NCBI RefSeq assembly: GCF_025753795.1
Contig: NZ_JAOWPS010000006.1
Span: forward strand, 1 to 64,000
Direction of reading: 5' to 3'
DNA: 64,000 nt
From: Mesorhizobium sp. YC-39
GTDB lineage: Bacteria > Pseudomonadota > Alphaproteobacteria > Rhizobiales > Rhizobiaceae
Part shown: positions 32,676-40,247 of the stretch, piece by piece
Layout: each line of letters starts with the position of its first letter
Numbering within the stretch: the stretch's first letter is position 1
Position numbers and translations under genes: made by a program
The notes under the pieces: model-generated
Database searches by the model: none
Told to the model about the DNA's origin: nothing
What the model saw: only the letters and a program-made list of their open reading frames with translations

Positions 32676-35111
32676 ATGCCCGACCTGCTTCTAGAACTCC
32701 GCTCGGAAGAGATCCCAGCCCGCATGCAGCGCAAGGCTGCGGGCGATCTCAGGAAGATGCTGACCGACGGTCTTGTCGAGGCGGGCCTGACCTATGAGGC
32801 AGCGCGCGAATACTGGACGCCGCGGCGTCTGACGCTCGATATCAGGGGCCTCACCGCACGCTCGAAGGATGTTCACGAGGAGATAAAAGGCCCCTCGACC
32901 AAGGCGCCCGAACAGGCCGTCCAGGGTTTCCTGCGCAAGGCCGGTCTTGCCTCGGTCGCCGAGGCGCATGTCCATGCCGACCCGAAGAAGGGCGATTTCT
33001 ATGTCGCCCATATCTCCAGGCCGGGCAGGGCGGCGGAACAAATCATTGCCGATCTTGTGCCAGGCATCATCCGCAATTTCCCGTGGCCGAAATCGATGCG
33101 GTGGGGGCCGGCCTCGGCAAAGCCGGGCTCGTTGCGCTGGGTGCGGCCGCTGCAATCGATCCTCTGCACCTTCGGCCCCGAGACCGAGGAGCCGGTGGTG
33201 GTCGATTTCGAGATCGACGGCATCCGCTCCGGCAATGTCACCTACGGCCATCGCTTCCTCGCGCCGGGCGAAATCACCGTGCGCCGCTTCGACGATTATG
33301 TGAGCAAGCTGGAAGCGGCCAAGGTCGTGCTCGATGCCGACCGGCGCAAGGAGATCATCCTTGCCGACGCCCGCAACCTTGCCTTCGCCAACGGGCTCGA
33401 TCTCGTCGAGGACGAGGGGTTGCTGGAAGAAGTGTCCGGGCTGGTCGAATGGCCGGTCGTTCTGATGGGCGAATTCGAGCAGGATTTCCTGGCAATACCC
33501 GCCGAGGTTATCCGGCTGACCATCCGCGCCAACCAGAAGTGTTTTGTCACCAGGCCGCAGGGCGCGGGCGAGGATCTGTCCAACCGCTTCATCCTCACCG
33601 CCAATATCGGGGCCAAGGATGGCGGCAAGGAGATTGCGCACGGCAACGGCAAGGTGGTGCGCGCGCGTCTCTCCGACGCGCTCTATTTCTGGACGACCGA
33701 CCAGGGCGACCTGCCCGATCTCGACCAGCTCAAGGCCTCGGCCGAAAAATTCGGACTCGATCTCAAGAAGCCGCTCGACCAGCGCATGGCTCGGCTGGAT
33801 CATCTCAACGTGACGTTCCATGCCAAGCTCGGCACGCAGGGCGAACGGGTGGAGCGCATCAAGCGGCTGGCGGAAGAACTGGCGCCGATCGTGGCGAAGG
33901 GGATCTCCCCCCTTGAGGGGGAGATGGCCGGCAGGCCAGAGGGGGTCGCATCGCGTAAAGCGCCGGCATCCTCTGTCCACAATAGGGAGTCGCATCAGGA
34001 CGTGCCGCCCCCCTCTGTCGCCTTCGGCGACATCTCCCCCTCAAGGGGGGAGATTCCAGCGCTCGCACGCCGCGCCGCGGTCCTGGCCAAGGCCGATCTC
34101 ACGACCGAAGTGGTCGGCGAATTCCCGGAACTCCAGGGCGCCATGGGCCGCAAATACGCGCTGCTGCAGGGCGAGCATCCGTCCGTCGCCGCCGCGATCG
34201 AGGAACACTACAAGCCGCAAGGCCCGTCAGACCGCGTGCCGACCGATCCGGTTTCGATTGCCGTCGCGCTCGCCGACAAGCTCGACACGCTGGTCGGCTT
34301 CTGGGCAATCGACGAAAAGCCGACCGGGTCGAAGGACCCCTATGCGCTCAGGAGGGCGGCGCTCGGAGTGGTGAGGACGCTGGTCGAGAACAGTATCCGA
34401 TTGGGGCTAGTACCCGTCTTTGGCCGTGCCTCCAGGAGCTACGCGGGTGGCAATGCGTCTCAAACTTCCGACCTCCTCGCTTTCTTCCACGATCGCCTGA
34501 AGGTTTACCTCCGCGACCAGGGCGCTCGCCATGATCTGATTGATGCGGTGCTGGCGCCGCGCCCAATCTCCCCCCTTGAGGGGGAGATGTCGCCGAAGGC
34601 GACAGAGGGGGTCCTCTCGCGTGGATCGGCGACCCCCTCTGCCCTTCCGGGCATCTCCCCCTCAAGGGGAGAGATTGGCCAATCACCGAACGACGATCTC
34701 CTGCAAATCGTCCGCCGGGTCGAAGCGCTCGGCTCCTTCCTCGACACTGAGGACGGCAAGAACCTGCTCGCCGGCACCAAGCGCGCCGCAAACATCCTGG
34801 CCGCGGAGGAGAAGAAGAAAACAGTGATTGCCGACCATGTTGAGCCGGCGCTGTTCCGGGAAGCGGCCGAGAAATCGCTGTTTACCGCGGTGAATCAAGC
34901 TGAGAGGCAAGCCGGCGAAGCGATTCGAAACGAAGACTTTTCCGCCGCCATGCTGGCGCTTAGCGTGTTGCGCGAGCCGGTTGATTCATTCTTCGAGCAA
35001 GTGCTCGTAAATGACGAGGATCAGGCCGTCCGCGCCAATCGCCTGGCATTGCTCGCCCGCATCCGGGCAGCCACCGATCAGGTCGCCGATTTTTCCAGGA
35101 TCGCGGGCTGA
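32676..35111 (+). CDS. glyS: Glycyl-tRNA synthetase beta subunit carrying two repeat-derived insertions
   Basis: An 811-residue beta subunit, required with GlyQ to charge tRNA-Gly. It is about 90 residues longer than usual. Family sequence is continuous at the N-terminus (LLLELRSEEIPARMQRKA) and C-terminus (LREPVDSFFEQVLVNDEDQAVRANRL). The excess is explained by two palindromic elements read in frame: residues 409-460 (ISPLEGEMAGRPEG to SPSRGEI) between IVAKG and ALARRAAVLAKADL, and residues 630-667 (ISPLEGEMSPKATEG to SPSRGEI) between VLAP and NDDLLQIVRRVEAL. Both lie between helices where loop length varies. No stop or frameshift is introduced and the flanking motifs are intact, so the protein is probably functional. 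Confidence 0.93.
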   Translation: MPDLLLELRSEEIPARMQRKAAGDLRKMLTDGLVEAGLTYEAAREYWTPRRLTLDIRGLTARSKDVHEEIKGPSTKAPEQAVQGFLRKAGLASVAEAHVHADPKKGDFYVAHISRPGRAAEQIIADLVPGIIRNFPWPKSMRWGPASAKPGSLRWVRPLQSILCTFGPETEEPVVVDFEIDGIRSGNVTYGHRFLAPGEITVRRFDDYVSKLEAAKVVLDADRRKEIILADARNLAFANGLDLVEDEGLLEEVSGLVEWPVVLMGEFEQDFLAIPAEVIRLTIRANQKCFVTRPQGAGEDLSNRFILTANIGAKDGGKEIAHGNGKVVRARLSDALYFWTTDQGDLPDLDQLKASAEKFGLDLKKPLDQRMARLDHLNVTFHAKLGTQGERVERIKRLAEELAPIVAKGISPLEGEMAGRPEGVASRKAPASSVHNRESHQDVPPPSVAFGDISPSRGEIPALARRAAVLAKADLTTEVVGEFPELQGAMGRKYALLQGEHPSVAAAIEEHYKPQGPSDRVPTDPVSIAVALADKLDTLVGFWAIDEKPTGSKDPYALRRAALGVVRTLVENSIRLGLVPVFGRASRSYAGGNASQTSDLLAFFHDRLKVYLRDQGARHDLIDAVLAPRPISPLEGEMSPKATEGVLSRGSATPSALPGISPSRGEIGQSPNDDLLQIVRRVEALGSFLDTEDGKNLLAGTKRAANILAAEEKKKTVIADHVEPALFREAAEKSLFTAVNQAERQAGEAIRNEDFSAAMLALSVLREPVDSFFEQVLVNDEDQAVRANRLALLARIRAATDQVADFSRIAG
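33902..34055. repeat. Bipartite palindromic element, copy 3 (inside glyS)
   Basis: A 154-base copy of the element at 14253-14407. It begins GATCTCCCCCCTTGAGG and ends with CTCAAGGGGGGAGATT, carries GGCCGGCAGGCC as its left small palindrome and GTCGCCTTCGGCGAC as its right one. Its length is a whole number of codons (51) and the reading frame through it is open. Confidence 0.95.
34565..34676. repeat. Bipartite palindromic element, copy 4 (inside glyS)
   Basis: A shorter copy of 112 bases: AATCTCCCCCCTTGAGG, then GTCGCCGAAGGCGAC and AGAGGGGGTC, a short centre, and the mirrored half CCCCCTCTGCCC with CTCAAGGGGAGAGATT. It is read in the same orientation and frame as copy 3, giving ISPLEGEM at the start and SPSRGEI at the end. 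Confidence 0.95.
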
Positions 35112-35218
35112 ATTAGCAGAAAAAATCTTGCTGGGCCGGCCTTCCAGCCGGCTTACAGTCATATGACGATGATCTCTCCGTGGCAAAAGGACATGTTCCC
35201 CAACCCACGGAGGCTTCC

Positions 35219-35584
35219 ATGAATTCCGCTCACGAAATCGAAGTGACAGAAGAAACCCCGGCCCCCGCCGAGGCGCTTGATTCCGCTTCCGAAACGACGC
35301 TCGACCAGGCCGCCGCCGCAGTGGTCGAGGCCGCCTACCTGTCTGACGACGAGCAGGAAGGCGACGACGAAGACAGCGAAGAATCGGAAGAGGAAGGCGA
35401 TGAAGACGAAGAAGCCGCTACCCTCTCGGACGATGAGGACGACGAAGACGAAGATGATGACGACGATGACAAGGAAGACGACGACAGCGTAAAGGCCGAA
35501 GCCGACGACGCTGACGAAGAAAACGATGAAGAAGAATCCGAAGAGGCGTCCACCGACGAGGCGGACAAAGAGGTCGCTGCCTGA
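35219..35584 (+). CDS. Very acidic low-complexity protein
   Basis: A 121-residue protein in which 52 of residues 43-118 are Asp or Glu, including a run of six Asp. Only the first 40 residues are mixed and Ala-rich. It has no membrane segment and is expected to be disordered and strongly anionic. ATG 35219 follows ACGGAGG at good spacing, and a strong hairpin follows the stop codon, so it is a real transcription unit. I do not recognise a family. Anionic proteins of this kind can bind basic proteins, divalent metals or mimic nucleic acid, but nothing here decides among these. Confidence 0.75.
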   Translation: MNSAHEIEVTEETPAPAEALDSASETTLDQAAAAVVEAAYLSDDEQEGDDEDSEESEEEGDEDEEAATLSDDEDDEDEDDDDDDKEDDDSVKAEADDADEENDEEESEEASTDEADKEVAA

Positions 35585-35601
35585 GATTTTTCAGGCGCCA
35601 G

Positions 35602-35648
35602 AATGAATAGAGCGGGATGCGTGCATCCCGCTCTATTCATTTGTTTTG
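35602..35648 (+). terminator. Long perfect hairpin after the acidic protein gene
   Basis: The 19 bases 35602-35620 (AATGAATAGAGCGGGATGC) are an exact reverse complement of 35623-35641, with only GT between them. A T-rich tract (TTGTTTTGG) follows. It acts plausibly as a terminator 18 bases past the stop codon; the AT-rich base of the stem makes it usable in both directions. Confidence 0.85.
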
Positions 35649-35765
35649 GTCGCATTTGTCCGGTGCCAGGCGATTTCACTTGGCGGCAAAATGCTCTTGG
35701 ATTTTTACGGCAAAGGAATTTGAGCTAAGCTGGCGCATCCCTGCCACGCTGGAGCAACACGCCTT

Positions 35766-36284
35766 ATGGCCGAACGTCCGAGTGGAGGTGAAAGCAACGG
35801 TACTGCCGCAAGCAGTCCTGCCGACGATGACCCTCGTATGGCGTTCATCTATCAGGAGGCGGTGAGAGGTCTTACGCAGCAGCAGAACCTCGTCGAGAAC
35901 ATGAGTACCCGCGCCGGGAGCCTTATCTTTGCCACCGCATTCGCCAATTCATTGCTCGGCGGCGCGGCCCTTGCCAACGGGCTCGGGCTTTGGGACTGGA
36001 TCGCGGTGGCCCTGCTGTTCGGCATCGGCGGGCTGATCGTCTTCATGCTTTGGCCGTACCACCAATACACATTCCGCTTCGACCCGGAAGAACTGCTCCA
36101 TCAGTATGTCGATAGCGACAGGCCGACAACGATGTCGACCATGCGCCGCGCGCTTGCCCTTCGCATCAAGGCGGACATGGCCAGCAACTGGCGAATCCAG
36201 CGGCTCCGGGTGGCGTTGCAGATTGCGCTGCTGTTTCTGTTGTTCGATATCCTGGCCTGGCTTTTGGCGATTGCGGGCGTTTGA
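35766..36284 (+). CDS. Three-helix membrane protein of unknown function
   Basis: A 172-residue protein with a soluble N-terminal segment (FIYQEAVRGLTQQQNLVENM), a helical hairpin in the membrane (AGSLIFATAFANSLLGGAAL and WIAVALLFGIGGLIVFMLW), a cytoplasmic stretch, and a third helix at the C-terminus (VALQIALLFLLFDILAWLLA). The pattern 'QQ..VE.M..RAG.L' before a two-helix hairpin recalls small signalling-associated membrane proteins found in many bacteria, but this is only a visual likeness. No partner nuclease or cyclase gene lies next to it. Confidence 0.7.
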   Translation: MAERPSGGESNGTAASSPADDDPRMAFIYQEAVRGLTQQQNLVENMSTRAGSLIFATAFANSLLGGAALANGLGLWDWIAVALLFGIGGLIVFMLWPYHQYTFRFDPEELLHQYVDSDRPTTMSTMRRALALRIKADMASNWRIQRLRVALQIALLFLLFDILAWLLAIAGV

Positions 36285-36303
36285 GCCGGAAGCGCTTCGA
36301 ACT

Positions 36304-36741
36304 CTATTTGGCCGTGTCGGTCTCGGGGATGGGAGTCGGCTGCGGCGTCGCGGGCGGGCTGTTCGCCGCTTCCGTCTTGTTGCCGGATCCTGCCTGAGGT
36401 GCCGCGGCAGTGGTGGCCGGTGCTGGTATGGAAAAGTCGCCGCCGACAATACCGCCGCGAATGATCATCAGGCCCGGCATGAAACCGCGTTTGAGCTCGG
36501 GCTGGTTCGGGATCGCCGCGACCTTTTCATAGGTGACGTCGGGCTCAGCCGCGCCGAGCGCCACGACCGATGGCGTTGAGTGGCCGGCCTGGTTCTCGGC
36601 CATCGTCACCGTCTCGGGCGCGCCGAGCTTGACGACCGATGGCGTCGAAGACGGTGCGCCGAGAACGATGATGGACGAAGCCTGCGCTTCGCCCGCCGCC
36701 AGGATGAAACCAAGCGCTCCAAGAATGCGCACCGAGACCAT
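36304..36741 (-). CDS. Small exported protein with internal repeats
   Basis: A 145-residue protein with a signal peptide (SVRILGALGFILAAGEAQAS) followed by three related strands: SSIIVLGAP, TPSVVKLGAPE and TPSVVALGAAEP. The middle (RGFMPGLMIIRGGIVGGDF) is hydrophobic, and the tail is rich in Pro, Ala and Thr. ATG 36741 is preceded by AGGGGAA; a longer frame from 36840 has no such site. I do not recognise a family. The gene is divergent from tsaC and convergent with the membrane protein gene. Confidence 0.65.
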   Translation of the reverse strand: MVSVRILGALGFILAAGEAQASSIIVLGAPSSTPSVVKLGAPETVTMAENQAGHSTPSVVALGAAEPDVTYEKVAAIPNQPELKRGFMPGLMIIRGGIVGGDFSIPAPATTAAAPQAGSGNKTEAANSPPATPQPTPIPETDTAK

Positions 36742-36901
36742 GATAATTCCCCTTGCCCTAGAAGCCTGCACCATACTGTGCGGTGATTGATGCGGGCTTG
36801 CGGGGAAGCGTGGCATTTTAGCGATCGAGGATTCGCTCATGGCCGGACTTGCCCCACGGCCGCCGCCGTACTACGCAGCCGGCATCTGTGAGGTAACGAC
36901 C

Positions 36902-37864
36902 GTGGTTGAAATACGCGCCGTCGGCGATGCGATGGAAATGGCGCTGGCGCTGCTGGAAGGCGGCGAGGTCGTCGCCATCCCGACAGAGACCGTCTATGGG
37001 CTGGCCGCAGATGCGACCAATGGCGTCGGCGTGGCGCGCATCTTCGAGGCCAAGGGCCGGCCGCGCTTCAATCCGCTGATCGCCCATGTTGCCGACCTGG
37101 CGATGGCCGAGCGCATCGCGCTGTTCGACCCGTTGTCGAAACGGCTGGCGCAGGCATTCTGGCCGGGGCCGCTGACGCTTGTGCTGCCGCAACGCCCCGG
37201 CAATGACATTCATCCGCTGGTCACCGCGGGGCTGGAGACGATCGCGCTGCGCATGCCCCGGGGGTTTGGCGGCGAGCTCATCGCAAGGCTCGGCCGCCCG
37301 CTTGCTGCGCCCAGCGCCAATTCCTCGGGCAAGATCAGCGCGACGACGGCTGAAGCCGTTGCAGCCGATCTCGGCCCAAAAATCAAATTGGTGGTCGATG
37401 GCGGGGCAACACCGGTTGGATTGGAATCGACGATCGTCAAGGTTGAAGGCGAAAGATTGCGGCTGCTGAGGCCGGGTGGTATTGCCGCTGGCGACATAGA
37501 AGCTGCCGCCGGCATGCCGCTGCTGCGCGGCGCGGTGGGCATCGAGGCGCCAGGCATGCTGGCCTCGCACTACGCGCCGGGCGCCGCGGTGCGCGTCAAC
37601 GCTCGGAAAATCGCCAAGGGCGAGGCCTTGCTGGCCTTCGGCGGCCGCCGCGCCGAGGGCTGGCAAGACGCTGCCGCCCTGCGCAACCTGTCGGTGTCAG
37701 GCGATCTGCGCGAGGCGGCGAGCAACCTTTTTGCCCATTTGCAGGATCTCGATCGCAGCGGCGCCAAGACCATCGCTGTCGAGCCTATCCCGTTCGATGG
37801 GCTGGGCGAGGCGATCAACGACCGGCTGTCGCGCGCCGCCGCCCCTCGTGACAAGATCGACTGA
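36902..37864 (+). CDS. tsaC: L-threonylcarbamoyladenylate synthase (Sua5 type)
   Basis: A protein of about 320 residues that makes threonylcarbamoyl-AMP from threonine, bicarbonate and ATP for the t6A modification at position 37 of ANN-decoding tRNAs. The YrdC domain has GGEVVAIPTETVYGLAADATNG, KGRPRFNPLIAHVADL and LAAPSANSSGKISATTAEAV. The C-terminal Sua5 domain follows (APGMLASHYAPGAAVRV), so it is the long, two-domain form. I chose GTG 36902, preceded by GAGG; an upstream ATG at 36839 would add 21 untypical residues. The FAD oxidase gene follows after 18 bases. Confidence 0.92.
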   Translation: MVEIRAVGDAMEMALALLEGGEVVAIPTETVYGLAADATNGVGVARIFEAKGRPRFNPLIAHVADLAMAERIALFDPLSKRLAQAFWPGPLTLVLPQRPGNDIHPLVTAGLETIALRMPRGFGGELIARLGRPLAAPSANSSGKISATTAEAVAADLGPKIKLVVDGGATPVGLESTIVKVEGERLRLLRPGGIAAGDIEAAAGMPLLRGAVGIEAPGMLASHYAPGAAVRVNARKIAKGEALLAFGGRRAEGWQDAAALRNLSVSGDLREAASNLFAHLQDLDRSGAKTIAVEPIPFDGLGEAINDRLSRAAAPRDKID

Positions 37865-37882
37865 GCACAATAGTTTCCACCC

Positions 37883-39313
37883 ATGAACGACGTATCCCAA
37901 GACCTCGGCGCCGCCCTCATCGACCGCTTCGCGACAATCGTCGGCGACAAATATGCGCTTCGCGAGCAGCAGGATATCGCGCCTTTCCTCACCGAGCGGC
38001 GCGGCCTGTGGCATGGCAGAACGGCGCTGGTGCTGAGGCCCGGCAGCGTCGACGAGGTCAGCCGCATCATGCGGCTGGCGAGCGAGACCGGCACGCCGAT
38101 CGTGCCGCAAAGCGGCAATACCGGGCTGGTCGGCGCTCAGGTGCCGGATGCTTCCGGCCGCGAGATCGTGCTGTCGCTGTCCAGGCTGAACCGCATCCGC
38201 GAGATCGATGTGCTGTCCAACACGGTCACCGTCGAGGCCGGCGTCATCCTGCAGACCTTGCAGGAGGCGGCCGATGCCGCCGATCGGCTGTTTCCGCTGT
38301 CGCTCGCCGCGCAGGGCTCCTGCCAGATCGGCGGTAATCTCTCCTCCAATGCCGGCGGCACCGGCGTGCTTGCCTATGGCAATGCGCGTGAGCTCTGTCT
38401 CGGCGTCGAAGTGGTGCTGCCGACCGGCGAGGTGTTCGACGATCTGCGCAAGTTGAAGAAGGACAACACCGGCTACGATCTGAAGAACCTGTTCGTCGGC
38501 GCGGAGGGTACGCTCGGTATCATCACCGCCGCCGTGCTCAAGCTTTTCCCGAAGCCGAAGGGGCGGGAGGTGGCTTTCGTCGGCATGTCCTCGCCCGAGG
38601 CCGCACTGTCCCTGTTTAGCCTGGCGATGGACCGCGCCGGCGCCGCGCTCACCGCCTTCGAACTGATCGGCCAGAGGCCCCACGATTTCACACTTGCGCA
38701 TGCGCAGGGCGTGGTGCGGCCGCTGGCCGAGGATTGGCCGTGGTATGTGCTGATGCAGATATCATCGGGCCGTTCAGCCGAGGATGCGCGGGCGCTGATC
38801 GAGGAGGTATTGTCGGAAGGTCTCGAGCAGGAGATCATCGGTGATGCGGTGATTGCGGCAAGCATAGCGCAGGGCGACGCTTTCTGGAATTTCCGCGAGG
38901 TGCTGCCCGACCAGCAGAAGCCGGAGGGCGCCTCGATCAAGCACGACATCTCGGTGCCGGTGGCGTCCATCCCGTCATTCATCGAAAAGGCGGCCGGCGC
39001 CGTGCAATCGGTCAGTCCAGGCGCGCGCGTGGTCTGCTTCGGCCACATGGGCGACGGCAATTTGCACTACAATATTTCCCGGCCGGTCGACGGCGATGAC
39101 GAGGCGTTTCTCGGCCTCTACCACACCATGAACAAAGCCGTGCACGATGTCGTGCGCAGCTTTCACGGCTCGATCTCGGCCGAGCACGGCATCGGCCAGT
39201 TGAAGCGCGACGAATTGATCGCGACGGCGCCGCCCATGGCCATCGAATTGATGCGCAGGGTGAAGGCGGCTTTCGACCCGGCCGGCATCATGAACCCCGG
39301 TAAGGTTATCTGA
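37883..39313 (+). CDS. FAD-linked 2-hydroxyacid dehydrogenase
   Basis: A 476-residue flavoprotein of the FAD-linked oxidase C family, which includes D-lactate and D-2-hydroxyglutarate dehydrogenases. The FAD-binding PCMH domain is seen in PIVPQSGNTGLVGAQVPDA and GSCQIGGNLSSNAGGTGVLAYGNARE, and the C-terminal catalytic domain in GHMGDGNLHYNIS and HGSISAEHGIGQLKRDEL. Its overall pattern is closest to D-2-hydroxyglutarate dehydrogenase-like members, but the substrate is not certain. Probably co-transcribed with tsaC. Confidence 0.88.
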   Translation: MNDVSQDLGAALIDRFATIVGDKYALREQQDIAPFLTERRGLWHGRTALVLRPGSVDEVSRIMRLASETGTPIVPQSGNTGLVGAQVPDASGREIVLSLSRLNRIREIDVLSNTVTVEAGVILQTLQEAADAADRLFPLSLAAQGSCQIGGNLSSNAGGTGVLAYGNARELCLGVEVVLPTGEVFDDLRKLKKDNTGYDLKNLFVGAEGTLGIITAAVLKLFPKPKGREVAFVGMSSPEAALSLFSLAMDRAGAALTAFELIGQRPHDFTLAHAQGVVRPLAEDWPWYVLMQISSGRSAEDARALIEEVLSEGLEQEIIGDAVIAASIAQGDAFWNFREVLPDQQKPEGASIKHDISVPVASIPSFIEKAAGAVQSVSPGARVVCFGHMGDGNLHYNISRPVDGDDEAFLGLYHTMNKAVHDVVRSFHGSISAEHGIGQLKRDELIATAPPMAIELMRRVKAAFDPAGIMNPGKVI

Positions 39314-39496
39314 TCCTTTCGTCGGCGTGAGCCCGGTGGCATTCCGATAACCATCCCTGCGATCAGCAAAATTTAACTGACTTTCTTAAGCGCCGCGGTA
39401 AGAAGCGCGCGCTAATGTTTCTCCACAACGAGGCTGGACAAACCGGCCCGGAGAGAACCGCAAGCCGGCTCTCAGGAGAGACAGGAAAGGCAATCT

Positions 39497-40066
39497 ATGA
39501 ACACCGGACTGAAGCCAGTCTGGGCCGGGTGCAACATGCGCCTCGACCCATTCCGCCTGCCGCAGGTGGCAAGCTACGCCACCCGCGACGACTATGGCGA
39601 CGTTACCTTCACCATCGACCAGCGTGGCGCCGTCATTCGCCGCACGCTGGAGATGAGCGGCGTGCCGGCGATCATCGCTCTGCCCGCCAACGCGTTTCGC
39701 GGCGTGGCCGCCCGCGCGATGGAGGATCCGGATGGCAATGTCACGGTGACCCTGGAACTCCTGCACAATGATCCGATGCTGTCGGTGCCGCTGCTGGTGG
39801 CCGACGATCTCGACGATGTCGCCGCCGACTGGCGCGCCTGGGCCGACGCCTACCGCTTGCCGATGCTCTTGATCGAGGCCGACGGCGTTGCCCGCACGCT
39901 GGAAGAATCGCTTGGCGCCGCCATCAAGACGCTGCCGGCGCAGGACCGCCGCAAGGGCCGCATCTCGACCACGCGTCGCCCGCGTTTCCTCGCCCGCCGC
40001 AGGGCCGGCGATCTCGGCCTCAGGCTGGTCATCGGCGGCCAGGAAATCATCTCGCCCGACGAGTGA
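39497..40066 (+). CDS. DUF6101 family protein
   Basis: A 189-residue soluble protein resembling DUF6101 members found in Hyphomicrobiales: PVWAGCNMRLDPFRLPQVASYATRD at the start, RRTLEMSGVPAIIALPANAFRGVAARAMED in the middle, and a basic tail (RRPRFLARRRAGDLG) ending GGQEIISPDE. ATG 39497 is preceded by AAAGGCAA after GGAGAGACAGG. Function unknown. A large inverted repeat lies 31 bases downstream. Confidence 0.72.
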   Translation: MNTGLKPVWAGCNMRLDPFRLPQVASYATRDDYGDVTFTIDQRGAVIRRTLEMSGVPAIIALPANAFRGVAARAMEDPDGNVTVTLELLHNDPMLSVPLLVADDLDDVAADWRAWADAYRLPMLLIEADGVARTLEESLGAAIKTLPAQDRRKGRISTTRRPRFLARRRAGDLGLRLVIGGQEIISPDE

Positions 40067-40097
40067 TGTGGTCGCGCAAAATTGCGCAGCGTGACGC

Positions 40098-40247
40098 TTT
40101 AGGGTGTGTTGAGATTCAGGTCAGGCCGAGTCGAAAATGGTGGCTTCCGAGAACCGGAGCGGAGCGTACTTTTCGTACGTGAGCACCGGAAGCGCAGGAA
40201 GCCGCCATTTGCAGGCCGGCATCACCTGAATATCAACACGCCCTAAA
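40098..40247. repeat. Second type of inverted-repeat element, abutting ubiA
   Basis: About 150 bases that can fold into one long imperfect hairpin: TTTAGGGTGTGTTGAGATTCAGGT-like left end against ACCTGAATATCAACACGCCC-like right end, and AAAATGGTGGCTTCC against GGAAGCCGCCATTT inside. The centre contains GTACTTTTCGTAC. It differs from the ATCTCCCCC family. Its right end overlaps the stop codon of ubiA, so the repeat may supply the last codon of that gene. No second copy is visible in the window. Confidence 0.8.

Noticed and set aside
40098..40247. Interpretation of this repeat as an insertion sequence
   Set aside because: It is far too short to encode a transposase and no target duplication is evident.
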